Positions 23,169-33,180 are shown, numbered from the stretch's first letter. The stretch: 64,000 bases of DNA from Stomoxys calcitrans (GCF_963082655.1 NC_081553.1:46526930-46590929); one strand, 5' to 3'. Numbers and translations are program-made. The notes: generated by a model not told the origin, from the sequence alone.

Positions 23169-23840
23169 AACAAGTAAAAAGGCATGAAGTTCGACCGGGC
23201 CAAATTTTGGCTATCCACCATTGCCACAATCCGGGGAAATTGGAAAACTTAAGCACCCAAATTTGATACGGACATTGAGTGGTCAAATACATTGGGTTGC
23301 CCAAAAAGTAATTGCGGATTTTTCATATAGTCGGCGTTGACAAATTTTTTCACAGCTTGTGACTCTATAATTGCATTCTTTCTTCTGTCAGTTATCAGCT
23401 TTAGAAAAAAATGTAAAGAAAGTATATTTGATTAAAGTTCATTCTAAGTTTTATTAAAAATGCATTTACTTTCTTTTAAAAAATCCGCAATTACTTTTTG
23501 GGCAACCCAATATATGTTATTATTCAGATTTGTAGAAGAAAATATTGGCCTTTTTGGCAGATATATCCAATTATAAACCGATCTGAACGATCAGATATTG
23601 TGAGGCTCAGAAAAACTCGCTGTTTCAAACTTCAGAGAAATTGAGTAATAAATAAAGATTTTATGGGCTTCAGTCCCCTTATCGGCAGATCGGTCTATAT
23701 GGTAGCTATATCTAAATACAGTTCGATCAGAATCATATTTAGGTCGGATGTTGGGAAGCCTTAACCTACTCACTGTTTCAAATTTTAGCGAAATCGGATA
23801 AAAAACAAGTAAAAGCAAAAAGAAAAAGAATTCGGCCCGG
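23169..23840 (+). mobile_element. Family A repeat, partial, hosting a mariner MITE
   Basis: The left end ACAAGTAAAAAGGCATGAAG with a mutated hairpin (TTCGACCGGGCCAAATTT) is followed by diverged A sequence. That is interrupted by a 219-bp element at 23292-23510 and resumes with monomers (ATCGGTCTATATGGTAGCTA). The right junction has a further hairpin (ATTCGGCCCGGCCGAAC) next to the start of the B copy. Confidence 0.6.
23292..23510. mobile_element. Mariner-type MITE with 32-bp inverted ends
   Basis: The left end TTGGGTTGCCCAAAAAGTAA then TTGCGGATTTTT is matched by its reverse complement at 23479-23510. The 219-bp interior has no coding capacity. TA follows the right end. The left flank reads CA, so the expected TA duplication is probably mutated. 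Ends of this kind belong to irritans-type mariners, from recollection. Confidence 0.8.
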
Positions 23841-23844
23841 CCGA

Positions 23845-25532
23845 ACAAGTAAAAAGTTCGGCCGGGTCGAATCTTATATACCCTCCACCATGGATCGCAT
23901 TTGTCGAGTTCTTTTCCCGGCATCTCTTCTTAGGCAAAAAAAAAAAAAAATAAAAGAAGAGATTTGCTTTGCTATTAGAGCGATATCAAGATAGGGTCCG
24001 ATTCGGACCACAATTAAATTATATGTTGGAGACCTGTGCAAAATGTCAGTCAATTCGAATAAGAATTGCGCCCTTTAGCGGCTCAAGAAGTAAAATCGAG
24101 AGATCGATTTATATGGGAGCTGTATCTGGCAATAGATCGATTCAGACCATAATAAACACCTATGTTGATGGTCATGAGAGGATCCGTCGAACAAAATTTC
24201 AGGCAAATCGGATAATAATTGCGACCTCTAGAGGCTCAAGAAGTCAAGATCCCAGATCGGTAATGAACCGATTTGAACCTTATTTGGCACAGTTGTTGGA
24301 TATCATAACAAAACACGTTGTGCAAAATTTCATTCAAATCGGACTTGAATTGCGCCCTCTAGAGGCTCAAGAAGTCAAGATCCAAGATCGGTTTATATGG
24401 CAGCTATACCAGGTTATGGTCCGATTTAAACCATACTTGGCACAGTTGTTGGATATCATAACAAAACACGTTGTTCAAAATTTCATTCTAATTGGATTAG
24501 AATAGCGCCCTCTAGAGGCTCAAGAAGTCAAGGTCCAAGATCGGTTAATATGACAGCTATATCAGGTTATGCTCCGATTTGAACCATACTTGGCAAAGTT
24601 ATTGGAAGTCATAACGAAACACGTCATGCAAAATTTCAGCCAAATTGGATGAGAATTACGTCCTCTAGAGGCTCAAGAAGTCAAGACCCAAGATCGGTTT
24701 ATATGACAGCTATATCAGGTTATGAACCATACTTGGCACAGTTGTTAGATATCATAACAAAATACTTCGTGCAAAATTTCATTCCAATCGGATCAGAATT
24801 GCGCCCTCTAGAGGCTGAAGACCCAAGTCAAGACCCAAGATCGGTTTATGTGGCAGCTAATCATGTTATAGACCGATTTGAACCATACTTGGCACAGCTA
24901 TTGAATATCATAACAAAACACGTTGTGCAAAATTTCATTCCAATCGGATTAGAATTGCGCCCTCTAGAGGTTGAAGACCCAAGTCAAGACCCAAGATCGG
25001 TTTACGTGGCAGCTATATCAGGTTATTGACCGATTTGAATCATACTTGGCACAGTTTTTGGATATCATAACAAAACACGTTGGGCAAAATTTCATTTCAA
25101 TCGAACTAGAATTGCGCCCTCTAGAGGCTCAAGTAGTCAAGACCCAAGATCGGTTAATATGACAACTATATCAGATTATGGTCCGATTTGAACCATACCT
25201 GGCACAATTGTTGGATATCATAACAAAACACGTTTTGGTAAATTTCATTCCAATCGGATTAGAATTGCGCCCTCTAGAGGCCCTCAAGACCCAAGATGTG
25301 TATATATCTCAGTTATTGTATATCAGGTTATGGACCGATTTGAACCAGTTATTGGATATCATGAAAAAACACGTTGTGCAAAATTTCATTCCAATCGGAT
25401 AAGAATTGCGCCCTCTAGAGGCTCAACAAGTCAAGACCCAAGATCAGTTTATATGGCAGCTATTTCAAAACATGGACCCAACCGACTTACACTAATAAGA
25501 ATCATTTGAGCAAAATGTCAAGCGGAAAGCTT
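23845..25532 (+). mobile_element. Family B repeat, left part of a split copy
   Basis: The complete left end ACAAGTAAAAAGTTCGGCCG, then TATATACCCTCCACCATGGA, leads into nine or more tandem monomers. The motif GCGCCCTCTAGAGGCTC recurs at 24352, 24505, 24658, 24801, 24957, 25114, 25267 and 25409, so spacing is 142-157 bp. The copy stops in AAGCGGAAAGCTTTACTT, where the RTE-type LINE starts, and resumes at about 32757. Confidence 0.75.
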
Positions 25533-26945
25533 TACTTACTTTACTTTAGTTGGCCATGACAGAATATTTGTTCCACTAGCCGAACGTAGAATAGCGTTCC
25601 AAGCGCCTTGATCTTCTGTGCTCATTCTAAAATCTCGGACACCAAGTTTCGAGGTGTCTCCCACAACTTGATCTTTCCATGGGGCTTTTGGTCTTCCCGG
25701 TTTGCGTGTACCACCGTGTTTGCCTTCAAAAGACTTCCTTGCTGGAGCTTCTTCATCCATTCTGACAACATGACCTAGCCAACGCAGCCGTTGTATTTTG
25801 ATGCGTGTAACTATGCTATCGTCGTCATACAGCTCGTGGTTCATACGTCGCCTATATTCCCCGTTAACGCAAACTGGTCCATATATTTTACGAAGAATCT
25901 TTCTCTCAAATACTCCAAGCACTGCCTCATCTGCTTTCACAAGTACTCATGCTTCAGAACCATATAACAGCACGGGTAGTATCAGTGTCTTGTAAAGTGT
26001 AGTCTTCGTCTGTCTAGAGATGGCCTTGTTTCTAAACTGCTTACTTAGTCCAAAGTAGCATCTGTTTGCCATTATTATTCTTCGCTTAATCTCAAATCTG
26101 GTGTCATTCGTTTCGGTTACGGCGGTGCCGAGGTAAATAAAGTTACTGACTATCTCAAAGTTGTGGTTCCCAACTTTCTCCATTTTCTCTATCTGCTCGG
26201 TTGTGCAAGGTTTTTTGGGAGTTGAAACCATCCATTTCGTCTTATCTCCATTTACTGCCAGACCCATTTTCACTGACTCTCTTTCGATTCTTTCAGAGGC
26301 AGCAGTTACTACTTCCGGTGACCGACCTATGTTAACGACGTCGTCGACATAGGCGAGTAGCATGTGCTCTCTTGTGATAAGTGTGCCATATCTATTCACT
26401 TCTGCATCTCGTATAATATTCTCCAGCAGGATATTAAAGAGATCACACGAGAGGCTGCCTCCTTGTCTGAAACCTCGTTTGGTATTAAATGGTTCGGAGA
26501 GATTCTTTCCTATTCTTACTGAGGAACGCGTATCAGCAAGTGTCATCCTGCAGAGTCGTATTAATTTTGCAGGGATACCAAACTCAGACATGGCTTGAAA
26601 TACCTTTGAACGTAAAGGAGTATCGAAGGCGGCTTTGTAGATGGTAGGTGTTAATTTGTCCTTCTCGGGTCTTTACCAGGATTTGGCGCAGTGTGAATAT
26701 CTGGTCCAGGGTGGATTTACCTGGTCTAAGGCCGCATTGATAGGGCCCAATTATCTCATTGACTTTAGGTTTTAATCTTTCACATAGTATGCTCGATAGT
26801 ATCTTGTAAGCGATGGGGAGGAGAATTATTCCTCTTTAATTGGCACATTCCGTCTTGTCTCCTTTCTTGTGTACGGGACATAGTATACTGAGGTTTCAAT
26901 CATCGGGTATGCGTTCTTCTTTCCAGATTGCGCAGATAAGCTGAT
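25533..26945 (-). pseudogene. RTE-type LINE, C-terminal half of reverse transcriptase
   Basis: This is the 3' half of a LINE polyprotein read from high to low coordinates. Upstream of 26591 a decayed stretch still reads CPVHKKGDKTECAN and IIGPYQCGLRPGKSTLDQIF, the early RT palm. From 26591 an open frame holds GFRQGGSLSCDLFN and the catalytic LLAYVDDVV. It continues through an in-frame TGA at 25944-25946 (where related proteins have Trp) into IQRLRWLGHVVRMDE and a GRPKAPW-type C-terminus. That tail is typical of RTE/CFDP2-like insect elements. The 3' end at about 25535 is a short (TAAAG)-type repeat, not poly(A), as expected for RTE. The frame is also broken near 26640-26670. The 5' half continues at 31954 beyond a nested Jockey element. 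Confidence 0.8.
26931..26945. repeat. Target-site duplication, left copy
   Basis: CGCAGATAAGCTGAT, identical to 31954-31968. It marks the Jockey-clade insertion into the RTE element. Confidence 0.9.
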
Positions 26946-27244
26946 TTTTTTTTTTTTTTTTTTTTTTTAAATGTTTATTATTTCAGTTAATTAATACATA
27001 GTTCTATTAATAAACAAATAGATATATTATATAGTATAGTAATTCCTTACACTGTTCCCATAGGAATGCTCTAGTAATTCTAATATAATAGATAGTTTTT
27101 ATTACATAGTTCGTTATAATAAATTAAGCCTAAAATAAGCTTATATATAATGTATCGCAATGAAAAAATTTGAACAAAAAACATCACTCATGTATATTTT
27201 TATATTTAGGTTAAAAAAGTGTCAAGGAGTATAAAACAAGATGA

Positions 27245-30200
27245 TTATGGCCTATGCCACCAATATCTTTGTATGCCTAAACTGTCAATCTTATCTCTTT
27301 GAGTTATTGTGGTATCAAATCTAGTATCAACGCCAGGGTTATTTATGTCGAAAGATTTTATATTGGCTCTTCTATATATATGGTAAAATGTAGGAATACC
27401 AAAATTGTCTTGAATACAACGTAATTTATCTAGATAAAGAAAAGCTTCAGGTGGAACGAACCCCGTTTCCAAGCATTTGTTAATATATAAATCATCAGCG
27501 TAGTAAGAGGCCATAATCAAATTGTTTGTAACATTTTCAGTAGATTTCATTATATGATTTCTAATTGTTTTAATTATAAAATTGTCTATTCTATTTATGT
27601 TTACAGCTTCATATAATACTCTATTGGATACAAATTTTTGGTAATTACTACTAGGTGTTCTATAAAGAGAGGTGCAGGAACGTAGGCATTTTCTTTCGAG
27701 TTTTCTGATTTTTTCCATATAAGAGGGTGATATGTTAAACCAAATTGGCGCACCATAGCATAAAATCGATCGCACAACCGATGTGTATATCATAATTTTG
27801 ATTTCCTTAACAATCTTCTTAGAAAAAAATATAGATTTGTAAGCAAAAAACGCATTTCTAGCCTTTAAGATCTGTTTATTAATGTGTGAGTTAAAATATA
27901 GAAATCTATCCAAATATATTCCTAAGTATTTAACTTCATCCTTTACTGGTATATCTACGTTAGCCTCCCTGGATCGAATTCGGAAATCTTTCCAATTTCT
28001 CCTTATATTCCAGTTGCATTTGCCAACTGGAGGACGAAACAGGATAGCCTCACATTTGTGCAAGTTTATCTTCATATTCCAGTCTATACTGTACTGCTCA
28101 ACAACATTAAAAGCAGCTTGTAGCTTGTTTTTTATATCAGCCATATTATAACCAAACTCATATATAATTATATCATCAGCAAACGCAATAATATTCTGTG
28201 TCCTATCTAATAAATCGTGTATATATAAATTGAATAAGATTGGGGCATTAACTGTTCCCTGCTGTAAGCCATTTATCATCTTAAAAACGTTCGAGCTACA
28301 ATTCGCTCCCTTTCCTATAATATATTCCTTTTCATTTATCATGTTGTAGACTAAAACAACGAGATGAAAAGGAAGTTTGTAACTGAGCATCTTATAAATT
28401 AGAGCTGGTATCCAAATATTGTCAAATGCCTTTTCAAAGTCGATTAAACATGCCCCTGTACACGAAAGTTTATTCCAATTCCACTGTATGTTCGATACTA
28501 ATAAATTAACTGCATGAATCGTAGAGTGCGTATGTTTGAAACCAAATTGCTTCTCACACACTAAGTTTAGTTTCAGACACTGTTGGCTTATAATATTATT
28601 AGAACAAATCTCAAATATTTTGCTAATATTAGGCAGCAAACTTATGGCCCTTAGGTTCTTGGGATGAGTAATGTCCCTATCTTTCTTAGGAATGACAACC
28701 ATCTTTGCTATTTTCCAGTGCTTTGGGAAGAAAGCATTGTTAATCATATTGTTAAATAGTGTCAAATACTCAAATATCAATAGCATAGGGACTTTCTTAA
28801 GTATAATATTGGGTATCTTGTCAATTCCATACGATAATTTTCCTTTTAATTTGGAGAAGATGTACAAAATTTCCTCTCGAGAAGTAAAATAATCCAAATT
28901 AGAGGCAAGTGGATCATTGGCCAAGTTCATATCATTGAAGTTCGTTATCGTATTTGAGCCCTCTTCATATCTCACTTTGTCTTCCAAAAATGAGTTGAAG
29001 ACTTCTATAACTTCCCTATGCACCAAATTCGTCTCATCAGTACTTTTTGAGGAATAAATACTTTCTAAATAAGCTCCTATGAAGTTCAATATATGTCCTT
29101 CGTCCTCTAATACATATTTATCAGATCCGTTCTCAATTCGTAGTGTCCGATGATCAATTTCAGCTCGATGTAAGAGACACATGTCTTCAGGAGGAATTTT
29201 CAAAATATTAATGTTGTCGGCTTTACGATTTCTAAGTATTTTTTTGGCTTCGGAAAACATAGTGGATGGGTTGGACGAATTAATTTTGTTGAACTTTTGC
29301 TCCAACTTTTTATTCATTGAAATAACGAAATTGTCTTGTAGGAGTTTTCTAACCATCTTAAGTCTATTTTTCATAAAACATAGAACAGTGGGATTAAGTA
29401 CATTCTGAAATCTGTTGTGTTTCTTAATAACCGTTAAAATCCTGCTTTTCTCTTTCTGAAGAGTTTTTATAACTGGGTTTAATAATTCTTTCAAACGGTC
29501 TTTTTCCTTAAAAGATGGGACACTTTTATCAATTGCATTGGTTATTATATTGTTTAATCTTTCAACATGGAAAATTATTTCGTCATTTGATAAATTTCTA
29601 TTGGCTGGGATAAAGCTATCATTGTTCAGAGCTTGCATAATCAGTTTCTCAAATTTCTTCCAATCAGTCCTTTTAAAATCTAGTGTTCGTGTCACACTAG
29701 ACTGCAAAAAATCAAGTGGTTCCGCCTGCGTATTCCTAGAAACTACCATCTTCACCGCATTATGGTCACTATCATAATCTAGCGTCTCCAAACAGTTAAC
29801 ACTATTTCCTGTCTCATGAATGATCAGTCTCGAATCTACAATAAATATGTCCAAAAAAGAACCACTGCGAGGGAAGGAGGGTGAGCTCGAGGCGTATAGT
29901 TTACACCGATATTGAATCTCGTTTTCATATAACCAGTCGAACAGAGATACTCCCTTATCATTACCAATCGTGTTGCCCCACGAGCTGTGTTTGGAGTTCA
30001 GATCGCCCCCAAGTATATAATAATTATCTATGTAATCCAATTTAAGATACTCATATAGTCTCTTGAGATCATTCTTGAAATCTAAATTATTATTCCCCGC
30101 GGGATAATATGCTGATATTATAAATATCTGCCTATTGCCCGACATTGGGATTTTTATCACACATGTTTCTAGGGTGCGAAACCTCGGCGTTGCATATTCC

Positions 30201-30454
30201 TTAAAATGTATATTGTTTCTTATTAATATTCCTGTACCACCTCCTCTAGAACCAGAATTTCTATCTTTTCTTATGAAATTATAACCATCAAATGATAATT
30301 TATGTTTATTTCCAAGTTTTGTTTCATTGAGTAATATAATATCAGGTTTGTATTTTTTCAAAAAAAGTTGGAGATCATACCTTCTATTAAGTCTTATTAG
30401 TGAGTTAACATTTATTTGTATAATTATAAATTTATCGGAAGTATTTACAGCCAT
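27245..30454 (-). CDS. Jockey-clade ORF2: endonuclease and reverse transcriptase
   Basis: A 1069-residue enzyme that would nick genomic DNA and reverse-transcribe the element RNA at the nick. The N-terminal AP-type endonuclease (residues 1 to about 240) shows IIQINVNSL, the catalytic Glu in LLNETKL (Glu44), GGDLNSKHSSWG and YDSDHNAV. The reverse transcriptase (about 500-850) shows QFGFKHTHSTIHA, CLIDFEKAFDNIW, NGLQQGTVNAPILFNLY and the active-site AFADDIII near residue 760. No RNase H domain is apparent, as in Jockey relatives. The start ATG at 30454 shares its A with the ORF1 stop (TAATG), and so I place the start there. Length is within the range for Jockey-type ORF2 proteins. No frameshift or missing catalytic residue was seen. 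Confidence 0.92.
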   Translation of the reverse strand: MAVNTSDKFIIIQINVNSLIRLNRRYDLQLFLKKYKPDIILLNETKLGNKHKLSFDGYNFIRKDRNSGSRGGGTGILIRNNIHFKEYATPRFRTLETCVIKIPMSGNRQIFIISAYYPAGNNNLDFKNDLKRLYEYLKLDYIDNYYILGGDLNSKHSSWGNTIGNDKGVSLFDWLYENEIQYRCKLYASSSPSFPRSGSFLDIFIVDSRLIIHETGNSVNCLETLDYDSDHNAVKMVVSRNTQAEPLDFLQSSVTRTLDFKRTDWKKFEKLIMQALNNDSFIPANRNLSNDEIIFHVERLNNIITNAIDKSVPSFKEKDRLKELLNPVIKTLQKEKSRILTVIKKHNRFQNVLNPTVLCFMKNRLKMVRKLLQDNFVISMNKKLEQKFNKINSSNPSTMFSEAKKILRNRKADNINILKIPPEDMCLLHRAEIDHRTLRIENGSDKYVLEDEGHILNFIGAYLESIYSSKSTDETNLVHREVIEVFNSFLEDKVRYEEGSNTITNFNDMNLANDPLASNLDYFTSREEILYIFSKLKGKLSYGIDKIPNIILKKVPMLLIFEYLTLFNNMINNAFFPKHWKIAKMVVIPKKDRDITHPKNLRAISLLPNISKIFEICSNNIISQQCLKLNLVCEKQFGFKHTHSTIHAVNLLVSNIQWNWNKLSCTGACLIDFEKAFDNIWIPALIYKMLSYKLPFHLVVLVYNMINEKEYIIGKGANCSSNVFKMINGLQQGTVNAPILFNLYIHDLLDRTQNIIAFADDIIIYEFGYNMADIKNKLQAAFNVVEQYSIDWNMKINLHKCEAILFRPPVGKCNWNIRRNWKDFRIRSREANVDIPVKDEVKYLGIYLDRFLYFNSHINKQILKARNAFFAYKSIFFSKKIVKEIKIMIYTSVVRSILCYGAPIWFNISPSYMEKIRKLERKCLRSCTSLYRTPSSNYQKFVSNRVLYEAVNINRIDNFIIKTIRNHIMKSTENVTNNLIMASYYADDLYINKCLETGFVPPEAFLYLDKLRCIQDNFGIPTFYHIYRRANIKSFDINNPGVDTRFDTTITQRDKIDSLGIQRYWWHRP

Positions 30455-30456
30455 TA
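30452..30456 (-). promoter_or_regulatory. TAATG stop-start overlap between ORF1 and ORF2
   Basis: On the minus strand the ORF1 stop TAA and the ORF2 ATG share one A. In the non-LTR element SART1 such an overlap has been reported to drive termination-reinitiation. That it does so here is inference. Confidence 0.75.
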
Positions 30457-31776
30457 GTTATTAATTTCAAGAGCTGAGTACAAAGCATCTATTCTTGCTG
30501 CTTGATTTTGTAATTGTTTTTGTAAATTAGCTATTTGGTTTGCGATATTCTGTATGGAAAATTGAAGGTTTTGAAAGAAATCATTCCCAATATTTTGGTT
30601 TACATAAGGTTCCTGTCCATTAATTCTAAGAGCATTTGCATAACTTATATTTTTATTTACGCTAATATAGTTATGGTTTCTATTCGTATTTTGATTGGTT
30701 TTTCTTTCCATTAATTTCTGTTTCAATTTTTTATATTCTTCACAGCCTCTATACGAAGCGGGGTGACCGTACTTTTTACAAAGCACACAAAAGAGCTTTT
30801 CCCTTTCAGTTGTATCCACTAGTTGTGTATTGCATTTTCCTATTTCGTGTGATTGGTTGCATTTAACGCATTTTGGTTCCAAAAAACAATTCGATGCACT
30901 GTGGAAAAATCCTTGGCATCTACGGCATTGAGGTATTTCATCTTTTTTTAGTGGTTCCCACTTTATAACTCTGTGCAAGATTCCTGTGATTGATCGCAGT
31001 TCTCTTATGTTGCCTTCAGATTTAATTTGAACTAAGAACATGGGCAGTGTTTTGCCTTCCCTTTTAGTTTTACTAGTTTGAAAAGGACTGACTTTTACAA
31101 ATTTCAGTGTTTCAGTTTCGTATTCACGTAGTTCTTCAAGAATTGTTTCTATTTTTATGTTTTGCTCTAGACCTTTTAATATGAACGTTTTGTTTTTGGC
31201 ACATTTTGGGGTGTATGTGTAATATTTTGTTTTGGTTTTTTTTAGATATGACGTAACTCGTACAAAACTCTTTATACAATTCAAAAATAATGTATTTTTT
31301 TTATTTCTAGGATAATGTTTAATTTTAAAGTCTGCAATTTTTAGTCCATTCTTTACAAATTCAATTATTTCATTGGTTTCCAAATTAAATATATTAATGG
31401 GCGGAATTTTTTCTTTTTTGTTTTGCTCATTTGATGCGCTTTGCGTATTAACATTTGATTTGTTGTTGGGCATAGATGCATGGGGCTCTATGTTTTCAGA
31501 TGGGTTTGTTGTTGCATTGTTGTAATGCAGCGAAGATGGGTTGCTTGTTGATGGGCCTGTGTTGTTGTTATTATTTTGCACATGTTTCTCAAAATTGGAT
31601 AGTGCTGTTGTATCACACTGAAAATCATCGTCAATATCGAGCAATGTGTAGTAATTGCTTCTTAATTGTTTGTTGTTGTTTTCCATTTTATCATCACTTT
31701 TTCGTTTTCTTTGGCTGATCACTGAACATGATTCCGCACTTAAAGATTTTGAGAAAAGAGCATCGCTCTTACTCAT
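30454..31776 (-). CDS. Jockey-clade ORF1: gag-like zinc-knuckle protein
   Basis: A 440-residue RNA-binding protein expected to coat the element RNA and carry it to the nucleus. The first 130 residues are polar, Asn-rich and low complexity. Residues about 195-270 look like the PRE_C2HC domain found before zinc knuckles in Jockey-clade gag proteins (KVSPFQTSKTKREGKTLPMF, ITGILHRVIKWEPL). Three knuckles follow at about 284-342: CRRCQGFFHSASNC (CX2CX4HX4C), CVKCNQSHEIGKC (CX2CX3HX4C) and CVLCKKYGHPASYRGC (CX2CX4HX6C). The C-terminus contains a Gln/Asn-rich possible coiled coil (IQNIANQIANLQKQLQ). The stop codon overlaps the ORF2 start. The presumed ATG is the first in frame after the 5' UTR. Confidence 0.9.
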   Translation of the reverse strand: MSKSDALFSKSLSAESCSVISQRKRKSDDKMENNNKQLRSNYYTLLDIDDDFQCDTTALSNFEKHVQNNNNNTGPSTSNPSSLHYNNATTNPSENIEPHASMPNNKSNVNTQSASNEQNKKEKIPPINIFNLETNEIIEFVKNGLKIADFKIKHYPRNKKNTLFLNCIKSFVRVTSYLKKTKTKYYTYTPKCAKNKTFILKGLEQNIKIETILEELREYETETLKFVKVSPFQTSKTKREGKTLPMFLVQIKSEGNIRELRSITGILHRVIKWEPLKKDEIPQCRRCQGFFHSASNCFLEPKCVKCNQSHEIGKCNTQLVDTTEREKLFCVLCKKYGHPASYRGCEEYKKLKQKLMERKTNQNTNRNHNYISVNKNISYANALRINGQEPYVNQNIGNDFFQNLQFSIQNIANQIANLQKQLQNQAARIDALYSALEINN

Positions 31777-31953
31777 GACCCAAGAAAGTAAAGAAGTAAA
31801 TTCTTATTAAGGCTACTTTTTAACTTCTTTATACGCTTGAAGTTTTTTTTATAATCACAAAAGAGTCTCTCTCTCCGAAAACTCGCAAAAAATTCCAATA
31901 TATTACCGACAATCACAGTACGTCCGTACAGCATGACGGTTTAGACAGAACTC
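31777..31953 (-). promoter_or_regulatory. Jockey-clade 5' UTR with possible internal promoter
   Basis: Begins GGAGTTCTGTCTAAACCGTC on the minus strand. GGACGT lies about 30 nt downstream and fits the downstream promoter element consensus RGWYV. If the two leading G residues are untemplated, the motif begins exactly at +28. No TATA box is visible in a matching position. Confidence 0.35.
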
Positions 31954-31968
31954 CGCAGATAAGCTGAT
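31954..31968. repeat. Target-site duplication, right copy
   Basis: CGCAGATAAGCTGAT, identical to 26931-26945. Confidence 0.9.
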
Positions 31969-32756
31969 GCATACGCCTTATCAGCGTGTCGCCTCCGGTC
32001 TTAAATAGTTCAGCGACTAACCCGTCGGCTCCTGCTGCCTTGTTGTTCTTTAGTCGGGTTACTGCTACATGGACCTCATTCTGACTAGGAGGAAAACATT
32101 CTTTACCATCATCATTGATTGGTTCTGCGGTATCCTCTTCGCCGCCAACATCGGCCGCTAGCAGTTGGGTAAAATGTTCTTTCCATATCCTCAGCATGTT
32201 GTCTGCATCAGTTACCAGATTTCCTTCTTTGTCTCTGCAAGAGGATGTGCCTGCCCCAAAGCCATCGGTTTGGTGTTTAATTCTTTGGTAGAATTTCCGG
32301 ACTTCATTATGACTCCTGTACATCTCAATTCGCTCACACTCGCGTCTTTCCATTTCCTTTTTCTTTCTGCGGAATAGACGTTTCTTCTCTCTCCTTTTCT
32401 CCCGATACCTCTCCTTCATCTGGCACGTTGCTACTGATTGCAGGGTTGCTCTATATGCCGCATTCTTGGCTTCAGTAGCATCTTGACACTCTTGGTCGTA
32501 CCATGGGTTTTTTTGGAGGAGGCTTCCGGTGCCCAAGTGCGGATTTCGCGGCATTTTCCATGGAATGGGCAATAGTTTGCCACTGCGCCATTATATTTTA
32601 TCATCGGAACAAGGAGTGGTTTTATGAAGCAGTTGGGTCAGTCGAGTGGAGTATGCCGCTGCCATTTGTTGTGTTTGCAGCTTTTCAATGTCCAGCTTCC
32701 GTGCAGTGTCAGATCGTACATTCCTCGTCATGTTCAAACGGTAGAGAATAGCCTTT
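31954..32756 (-). pseudogene. RTE-type LINE, upstream half (linker and early RT)
   Basis: Continuation of the RTE element beyond the nested Jockey copy. On the minus strand it reads NPWYDQECQDATEAKNAAYR, a basic helix (RREKKRLFRRKKKEMERR), the linker EVRKFYQRIKHQTDGF, and the start of the RT (AVTRLKNNKAAGADGLVAEL, then RRMHQLIC). The last segment is continuous with CAIWKEERIPDD on the far side of the Jockey insertion. A one-base frameshift near 32505-32512 and a stop near 32590 break the frame. The endonuclease domain is absent, so the copy is 5' truncated at about 32756, where family B sequence resumes. Confidence 0.8.
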
Positions 32757-32930
32757 CTTCTTCGAAAGAAAGACGGACGGACATGGCTAGATCTACTTAA
32801 AATGTCATGACGATCAAGAATATATATTGTGTACTTTAGGGGATCTTAGACGAATATTTCGAGGAGTTACAAACAGAATGATGAAATCAGTAACCCCCCA
32901 TCCTATGGTGGGGATAATCTCAAAAAAGGC
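32757..32930 (+). mobile_element. Family B repeat, right part of the split copy
   Basis: Resumes with CGAAAGAAAGACGGACGGAC and ATGGCTAGATCTACTTAAAA, runs through AAGAATATATATTGTGTACT and ends CCCCCATCCTATGGTGGGGA. It is the expected continuation of the copy that breaks at 25532. Confidence 0.75.
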
Positions 32931-33180
32931 TGAACTGATTTGTTTGAAGTTTCCACAGACGGTGAAAGGGGGTCAAGCGACGAGCTCTACTCCTTTAGAA
33001 GTTAGCGTGCTTTCGACAGACAGACGGACGGACGGACATGGATAGTTCGACTTAAAATGTCGCGACGATCAAGAATATATATATTGTACTTTATGGGATC
33101 TTAGACGAATATTTCGAGGAGTTGCAAACAGAATGACGAAATTAGTAAACCCCCATCCTATGGTGTAGGGTATTAAAAAG
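32931..33180 (+). mobile_element. Second copy of a family B right end
   Basis: Repeats the same module (GACAGACGGACGGACGGACA, ATCAAGAATATATATATTG, CATCCTATGGTGTAGGGTAT) directly after the first. It is either a tandem end duplication or an adjacent truncated element. Confidence 0.65.

Larger units (their letters stand above)
26946..31953 (-). mobile_element. Full-length Jockey-clade LINE (5.0 kb)
   Basis: On the minus strand it has a 5' UTR of about 175 bp, ORF1 (zinc-knuckle protein), ORF2 (endonuclease and reverse transcriptase), a 3' UTR of about 275 bp and a poly(A) tail (T run 26945-26968 on the plus strand). A perfect 15-bp target-site duplication flanks it. Both frames are uninterrupted, so the copy could be recent and possibly active. 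The 5' UTR has GGACGT about 30 bp from the start, where Jockey-type internal promoters have a downstream promoter element. That role is inference. It is inserted within the RT of an older RTE element. Confidence 0.9.

Noticed and set aside
24020..25470. CRISPR-like regular spacing of repeats
   Set aside because: The whole 153-bp unit is conserved rather than short repeats with unique spacers, and the organism is a eukaryote. It is a tandem monomer array.
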